From F1-20-MAGs119 sp041164425 (GTDB lineage: Bacteria; Actinomycetota; Acidimicrobiia; Acidimicrobiales; Ilumatobacteraceae), in contig JBEAPO010000133.1 of assembly GCA_041164425.1 (NCBI GenBank), positions 1 to 36,197 of the forward strand: 36,197 nt of DNA, written 5' to 3'. The notes beneath the pieces were generated by a model, which worked only from the letters and a program-made list of their open reading frames with translations, made no database searches and was not told the origin of the DNA. Every line of letters begins with the position of its first letter. Positions within the stretch are counted from its first letter, which is position 1. This document shows positions 32,501 through 36,197 of this stretch, in pieces. Both the position numbers and the translations under genes were made by a program.

Positions 32501-33109
32501 ACCGAGCGAGCCACCGACCACACCCACGACGAACGCATCGGCGGGCAAGCCGAGCAATCGGCGCGACGACGTGCGTTCACCCGCGCGGTCGAGCATGCGA
32601 ATTGCTCGCCGCACCGGAGCACCGGTGACAACCGCGTCATCGAGCGGTGACGTCGGGTCGGCCACGGTGACGGTGTCGGCATGCCGCGCCTGGCGCCGGG
32701 TTGCGAGACCGGGGCGCGAGTCGTACGAAACGACGACCGTGCGAATACCGAGCCGGCGTGCCGCCCACATCGCCGCGACGCTGCCGTAACCACCAACCGA
32801 CACGACAACGTCGGGACACAATGCGCCGAGCAACTTCTTGCAGCGACGGCGTGCGGAGATGAGCCGGCCGACCGTTCCGAGGTTGGCCACGATTGCCGAC
32901 GGCGAGAACGAACGCTTGAGACCGGTGACGGGCAGCAATGTGTGCGGGTAATCGGTCTCACCCAATAGTTGACCGTCGACGCCGCGCACGGTGCCGACGA
33001 AGTGGATGTTGCCGGCCGGGACCCCCCGCTCCTCCAGCATCTCGGCGATGGCGAGAGCGGGAAGCACGTGGCCGCTGGTGCCGCCGCCCGTGATGACGAC
33101 GGATGTCAC
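29558..33109 (-). CDS. murG-murC-murB: Trifunctional MurG-MurC-MurB fusion protein
   Basis: One uninterrupted frame of 1183 codons encodes three peptidoglycan enzymes in cluster order. Residues 1-366 are MurG (GlcNAc transfer to lipid I): GGGTSGHVLPALA, SVGGYGS, VGGSLGS, and RAGASTVAELATVGVPAI with Glu278. Residues about 378-842 are MurC (UDP-MurNAc:L-Ala ligase): VVGIGGPGMSALA, P-loop GTHGKTSTT, EADESDGT and NIDVDHLDHFG. Residues about 843-1183 are MurB (UDP-enolpyruvyl-GlcNAc reductase): GRGSNMLV, WAVGVPGTIGGAVRMNAGG, catalytic Ser in NAGSVF, and final Glu1147. Each part has normal single-enzyme length, and the linkers are about 12 residues. No ATG, GTG or TTG lies in frame between codons 355 and 391, so MurC cannot start independently. 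MurB could only restart at TTG 851 or ATG 864. Start is GTG 33109, seven bases after ftsW. Confidence 0.93.
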   Translation of the reverse strand: MTSVVITGGGTSGHVLPALAIAEMLEERGVPAGNIHFVGTVRGVDGQLLGETDYPHTLLPVTGLKRSFSPSAIVANLGTVGRLISARRRCKKLLGALCPDVVVSVGGYGSVAAMWAARRLGIRTVVVSYDSRPGLATRRQARHADTVTVADPTSPLDDAVVTGAPVRRAIRMLDRAGERTSSRRLLGLPADAFVVGVVGGSLGSGLLNETIASLAADVPADLTDVVWYHVTGPRFFDTAPAPDASSRCITVAYQFDMAALYAACDVMVTRAGASTVAELATVGVPAIIVPWAAAAENHQEHNARQLSGVGAATFLAEADLNPARLADEVRQLRIDSGRHERMSLAARALGDAHRGSALVDAILGDTPSLRSNAPSLDVRRRLHVVGIGGPGMSALARALHGAGHVVSGSDVRESDVVAALRSEGIEVHVGHRASFVDGCDAVCASSGVPADNIEMAAARERGIPALSRAEMLTALCACAPTIAVAGTHGKTSTTAMLAVMLGGETGGCGFVVGGDAPDLRTNGAWSVSGPFVVEADESDGTHEHLPVSAAVVTNIDVDHLDHFGSTEAIAESFGRFARNVTGRVVLCTDDPALVELAARMRNENRRLLTYGSNATADVRIENVQQGSPHLTFDLAPGSRAQQLFGHQSRVTVRLRAQGVHYASNATAALILALEYGARIESCLAAMEAFHGVGRRFDVRGTIGGDGAVLVDDYAHLPTEIAAVLDSTRSGAYAGRRLVAVFQPNRFHRMAAMSDQYRDAFTAADVVFVTDIYASGTKPIPGVTGQLVVDAVRSAHPAADVRWCPSRSDLVTAVTDELGPNDLCVSFGCGDIETFPDEVLVETELRSLAVRLRGAGLDVTENAPMGERTTYKTGGAARILVTVRSIEELSVTARLRGASDAPMLVMGRGSNMLVADGGFAGLCVVLGDFASGVQTIDERSDGRDPETVLVRVGGATPLPVAARQLSALGVVGFEWAVGVPGTIGGAVRMNAGGHGSDMVASLVDADVLDMRSGVMHRVPAANLGLRFRGSDLADHHVVVNVGLALQRATPGAGDAAIADIVRWRRENQPGGQNAGSVFVNPDNGARSAGEIIDRLGLRGLRIGGAAVSDKHANFIQADAGASSADVVRVMLEVHRRVLEAEGLSLRSEVRLVGFSPGLPFVPVKDSPSIDGTARLGFGTTRGNG

Positions 33110-33116
33110 GAACGAC

Positions 33117-34331
33117 TCACTTCATGTTGCGTGCGACGTTCAGCAACAGACCGGCCGCCGCCATCGACACGAGAAGCGAACTGCCTCCGTAGGAGATGAA
33201 CGGCAACGTGAGGCCGGTGACCGGCATCGTCGCGGTGACCCCACCGATGTTGATGAAGGCCTGGACCGCGAACCATGACGTAATTCCACCAGCAATCAGG
33301 GCCCCAAAGACGTCTCTCGCGCCGAGAGCCGCCTGAATGCCGAAAAGTACGAGTCCGAGGAACATACCGAGGACCGCAATGACGCCGAGCAGGCCGAATT
33401 CCTCCGCGATGATCGCAAAGATGAAGTCGCTGTGGGCCAACGGCACGTAGCCCCACTTGCCGGCACCCTCGCCGACACCCACACCCGTCACGCCGCCGTT
33501 CGCAATGCTGATGAGCGACTGGTACACCTGATACCCGTCGTGCAGTTTCGTCTCGTCCAGATTCAGAAACGCCGTCCAACGGTCGCGCCGGTAGCCGACC
33601 CGCATGACTTCGACAACACCTGCGGCGCCGATGAGACCACCCGCGGTGATCAACACCGACACCTTCGTACCGGCGATGAAGAGAACACCGAACACAATCG
33701 CGGCGAACACGATCGCACTTCCCAGGTCTTTCTGAATGACACAGAGGCTGCAGGCGATCAACAGGAACACGAGAACTGGTCCGAAGGTGCGCCGAAGATC
33801 GTCGACTTCGCGGAAACGTTCGGACAGAACCTTCGCGCACACGAGCAACATCGCGACTTTCAGGAACTCGGACGGCTGGAAACCGAGGACGCCAGTTCCC
33901 ACCCAGGCCCTGGCACCGCGCACCTCGACGCCCCAACCCGGCACGAACGGGAGGAACATCCCGACAACTCCGATTCCGAAGATGGCGGGCGCCCACTTTC
34001 GCCAGACCAGATACGGCATGCGATAGGTGAAGAACATCACGAAAGCGCCGATCGTCGCCCAGAACAATTGCTTGTTGAAGATGTACAACGGCGAGTTGCG
34101 GCTGTGGAGCATCGACACCGACGACGCCGACAGCACCATGACGAGACCGAACATCACCAGCACGATCGTGATCGCGAGTATGCCGAAGAACGCCGCGGGC
34201 GGCGGCCCGGACGTGAGTTTGCGGTTCTCGGCGATACCGGTGCGCTCGAGGGTCGCGCGTCGACGCTCGGCAACGGACATGTTCCCCTTCATTTCGGGGT
34301 CGAGATTTGCAGGTTTCATCGTCGAAGTCAT
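33117..34331 (-). CDS. ftsW: Lipid II polymerase FtsW (SEDS family)
   Basis: A 404-residue SEDS glycosyltransferase with about ten membrane segments and a cytoplasmic N-terminus of about 46 residues. Key segments are VLSASSVSML, RGARAWVGTGVLGFQPSEFLK, and QKDLGSAIV, followed by the large extracellular loop with GYQVYQSLISIANGG and GVGVGEGAGKWGYVPLAHSDFIFAIIAEE. The C-terminus shows TGLTLPFISYGGSSLL. It polymerises lipid II at the septum with a partner class B PBP. FtsW rather than RodA is inferred from position between murD and murG. Its ATG overlaps the murD stop (ATGA). Confidence 0.95.
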   Translation of the reverse strand: MTSTMKPANLDPEMKGNMSVAERRRATLERTGIAENRKLTSGPPPAAFFGILAITIVLVMFGLVMVLSASSVSMLHSRNSPLYIFNKQLFWATIGAFVMFFTYRMPYLVWRKWAPAIFGIGVVGMFLPFVPGWGVEVRGARAWVGTGVLGFQPSEFLKVAMLLVCAKVLSERFREVDDLRRTFGPVLVFLLIACSLCVIQKDLGSAIVFAAIVFGVLFIAGTKVSVLITAGGLIGAAGVVEVMRVGYRRDRWTAFLNLDETKLHDGYQVYQSLISIANGGVTGVGVGEGAGKWGYVPLAHSDFIFAIIAEEFGLLGVIAVLGMFLGLVLFGIQAALGARDVFGALIAGGITSWFAVQAFINIGGVTATMPVTGLTLPFISYGGSSLLVSMAAAGLLLNVARNMK

Positions 34332-35695
34332 TGATGCCCACCCTCTCCGATCGCGTCAGCGATCGTCTCGGCAACGTGTTCGCGCACGAGGCGGGCGAAA
34401 TCTCGCCCGCGCTCTTCGTAGTTGCGGTACCAATCGAAACTGGTGCAGCCCGGCGACAACAGCACCACGTCGCCGGCCGAAGCAAAGGTCGCAGCACGCT
34501 CGACCGCCTCGGCCATTGAGTCAGCGGTCGCCGAGGGGCAGCGCCCACCAAAGTGGCTGACAACTTCCGCTCCGCTCTCTCCGATCCCGACCACCGCCTT
34601 GACCGAAGTCCCGACCCGGGCGATGCCCGCAAGGTCGAGACCCTTGTTCCGTCCACCCGCGATGAGAACTATCGATGGGAATGCCCGCAGTGCCGTCGCG
34701 ACGGCGTGCGGCGAAGTTGCTTTCGAGTCGTCGAACCACGACACACCCGCCGACTCGGCGACGAACTCAATGCGGTGGTGCGACGGCCTGAACGTTGCCA
34801 GAGCGGCCGCGACGCCTTTCATCGAACCGATGCCCGACTCGAGCACCGTCGCCGCCGCCGCCAGAGAGTTGGTGATGTCGTGCGGGAGTGCGCGCGGCAT
34901 CTCGTCGGAACCGATGATTTCCGACCCGGTGGCGATCAGCCGACCGTCACGACACGCGTAGAGGTCGCCGTCGCCGAACCCGAAAGTCACAACCTTCGCG
35001 CGCGTTGCGCGGGCCGCTGCCACGATCGACGGATCGGCAGACGGCGCAACCGCCACGTCGGTTGCGGTCGCGGCTGCCCAGATGCGCGCCTTCGACGAGC
35101 GATAGGACGCCATGTCGCGGTGCCAGTCGAGGTGGTCGGGAGCGAGGTTCAGCCATGCCCCGGCCTCGACACGAAAGTCGCGCGTGAGGGCGAGACGGAA
35201 GCTCGAACACTCGACGACGAACGCATCGACCTCTTCGTCGAGAGCGGCGATGAGTGGCGTCTCGGTGTTTCCGACCGCGGCGACCCGTCGGCCCGATTCG
35301 CGGATCATCGCCGCGGCGAGCAGTGTCGTCGTTGTCTTGCCGTCGGTACCCGTGATGCCGATCATCGGACGGGGTCCTCCGACACGCTCTTGTTCCCAGC
35401 GGTACGCGAGCTCGATCTCCGACAACGACTCGCGGCCGAGGTCGTTCGCGACGGTGAAAAGTGGATGCGACTCGGCAACACCAGGTGCGGGCATGACGAA
35501 CTCGACCTCCTTCACAAGGCTCGACAGAGTCCCGAGGTCCGGCGCGATGGTCAGGCTCGCACCGAGTTCCGCTGCCAGTGTGACGTGGGCTTGGTCATCG
35601 TTGTCGTCGACGAGAACGGGTTCGATTCCGCGGGCCGCGAGCGCGCGCGCAACCGCGGTTCCGGCGATACCTAGGCCGAATACCAGTGCCTTCAA
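34328..35695 (-). CDS. murD: UDP-N-acetylmuramoyl-L-alanine:D-glutamate ligase
   Basis: A 455-residue Mur ligase adding D-Glu to UDP-MurNAc-L-Ala. The N-terminal Rossmann loop is VFGLGIAGTAVARAL, the P-loop is GITGTDGKTTT, the central block is LNLAPDHLDWH, and the C-terminal domain has FDDSKATSP and LIAGGRNKGLDL, all MurD-type. Cys in the LLSPGCTSFDWYRNYEERG tail is also typical. The frame stays open into mraY, but the product must start near KALVFGLG. TTG 35695 gives this, two bases after the mraY stop, with AGGTGG about eight bases upstream. The stop overlaps ftsW. Confidence 0.94.
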   Translation of the reverse strand: MKALVFGLGIAGTAVARALAARGIEPVLVDDNDDQAHVTLAAELGASLTIAPDLGTLSSLVKEVEFVMPAPGVAESHPLFTVANDLGRESLSEIELAYRWEQERVGGPRPMIGITGTDGKTTTTLLAAAMIRESGRRVAAVGNTETPLIAALDEEVDAFVVECSSFRLALTRDFRVEAGAWLNLAPDHLDWHRDMASYRSSKARIWAAATATDVAVAPSADPSIVAAARATRAKVVTFGFGDGDLYACRDGRLIATGSEIIGSDEMPRALPHDITNSLAAAATVLESGIGSMKGVAAALATFRPSHHRIEFVAESAGVSWFDDSKATSPHAVATALRAFPSIVLIAGGRNKGLDLAGIARVGTSVKAVVGIGESGAEVVSHFGGRCPSATADSMAEAVERAATFASAGDVVLLSPGCTSFDWYRNYEERGRDFARLVREHVAETIADAIGEGGHQ

Positions 35696-35697
35696 CT

Positions 35698-36197
35698 TCA
35701 GCCCACCTGCCGGGTGAAGTCGCCGATGAACAGTGCGAGCGCCGTGGCCACACAGATTCCCTGGATGATCCAGAATCGAATGATCACGCTTGTCTCGGGC
35801 CACCCGACGAGTTCAAAGTGGTGGTGAATCGGCGACATGCGCAGCAGCCGCTTTTTGCGTCCTGAAGCCTTGAAGACTCCCATTTGCACCGCAACCGAGC
35901 CGGCCTCGAACACGTTGATGCCACAGATGAGAACCAGCAACAAGTGAGTGTTGGTCGTGACAGCGAGCAACCCGAGGGCCGCGCCGATACCGAGCGATCC
36001 AACGTCGCCCATGAAGATCTTGGCGGGCGCCGCGTTCCACCACAGAAAGCCCCCGCACGCGCCTGCGAACGCCGCAGCGAGAACCGCGAGGTCGAGCGGG
36101 TTGACGAGTCCGTACAGCTCGGGGTTGCGGAAAGCCCAATACGCGATGATCGTGTACGCAAGGAACGACAGCAGAGCTGAACCGCCCGCGAGACCGT
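35698..36197 (-). CDS. mraY: Phospho-N-acetylmuramoyl-pentapeptide-transferase, C-terminal part (cut by window edge)
   Basis: The visible 165 codons encode the C-terminal part of MraY, the membrane enzyme that makes lipid I from UDP-MurNAc-pentapeptide and undecaprenyl phosphate. The fragment begins at GLAGGSALL (end of the DGLxG motif, whose Asp would lie just outside the window) and continues with NAAPAKIFMGDVGSLGIGAALG, the catalytic MGD-GS loop. It ends with SPIHHHFELVGW, the HHH motif of the family, and a last membrane helix. The frame is open to the window edge, so the gene start is not included. Confidence 0.95.
   Translation of the reverse strand, partial: GLAGGSALLSFLAYTIIAYWAFRNPELYGLVNPLDLAVLAAAFAGACGGFLWWNAAPAKIFMGDVGSLGIGAALGLLAVTTNTHLLLVLICGINVFEAGSVAVQMGVFKASGRKKRLLRMSPIHHHFELVGWPETSVIIRFWIIQGICVATALALFIGDFTRQVG

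Noticed and set aside
29558..33109. The triple Mur fusion as an assembly frameshift artefact
   Set aside because: Not fully excludable, but both linkers are clean, all modules are complete, and no start codon survives at the MurG-MurC junction, so a simple one-base error restoring three genes is unlikely.

Overview
This window is a gene-dense, high-GC stretch of a bacterial chromosome. I place it in the Actinomycetota, probably in or near the class Acidimicrobiia. The taxonomic call is inference. It rests on a mycothiol ligase (mshC), an F420:NADP oxidoreductase and an F420-type luciferase-fold enzyme, a phosphatidylinositol mannoside (PIM) gene set, an InhA-like enoyl reductase, a bacterial proteasome activator (bpa), and an actinobacterial order of cell-division genes. 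There are 33 protein genes, two of them cut by the window edges. No gene-free stretch exceeds about 105 bases. I see no tRNA, rRNA, CRISPR array, insertion sequence, prophage or attachment site.

Layout. (1) Positions 1-8198, mostly minus strand: plsC, thrS, a HIT-domain gene, a small membrane protein, pgsA, a PatA-like acyltransferase, a CadI/ArsI-like gene, then pimA and the start of a further gene. The core order thrS-HIT-pgsA-patA-pimA matches the mycobacterial PIM locus. Three genes interrupt it here: the membrane protein, cadI, and a plus-strand luciferase-like oxidoreductase. (2) 8295-12965: npdG and mshC (minus, overlapping) and, divergently, fabI and a thioredoxin-domain (DUF255) protein. 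(3) 12990-20059: a nitroreductase, an unrecognised gene, dnaE, bpa, an alkaline-phosphatase-superfamily enzyme and a divergent Rrf2 regulator. (4) 20043-36197, all minus strand: a division and wall (dcw) cluster read mraY-murD-ftsW-[murG::murC::murB]-ftsQ-ftsZ-yggS-sepF-yggT-ileS-(DksA-like)-lspA-rluD.

The main observations are these. First, murG, murC and murB form one uninterrupted 1183-codon frame, so three peptidoglycan enzymes appear to be made as one polypeptide. Second, nine genes have a TANNNT -10-like hexamer exactly 6 or 7 bases before the start codon, the geometry of leaderless transcripts; this fixes several starts. In several cases the TAG stop codon of the upstream gene forms the first half of the hexamer. 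Third, the DksA/TraR-like protein has a lysine/alanine-rich N-terminal arm of about 240 residues with 66-bp internal repeats and no cysteine at all. Fourth, the genes yfiH and divIVA, usual in this cluster in other actinobacteria, are absent from it.

How the genes work together: the dcw block makes lipid II and the division septum. The left block makes phosphatidylinositol and mannosylates and acylates it for the envelope. plsC and fabI supply phospholipid and fatty acids. mshC and npdG supply the low-molecular-weight thiol and the reduced deazaflavin used by actinobacterial redox enzymes.
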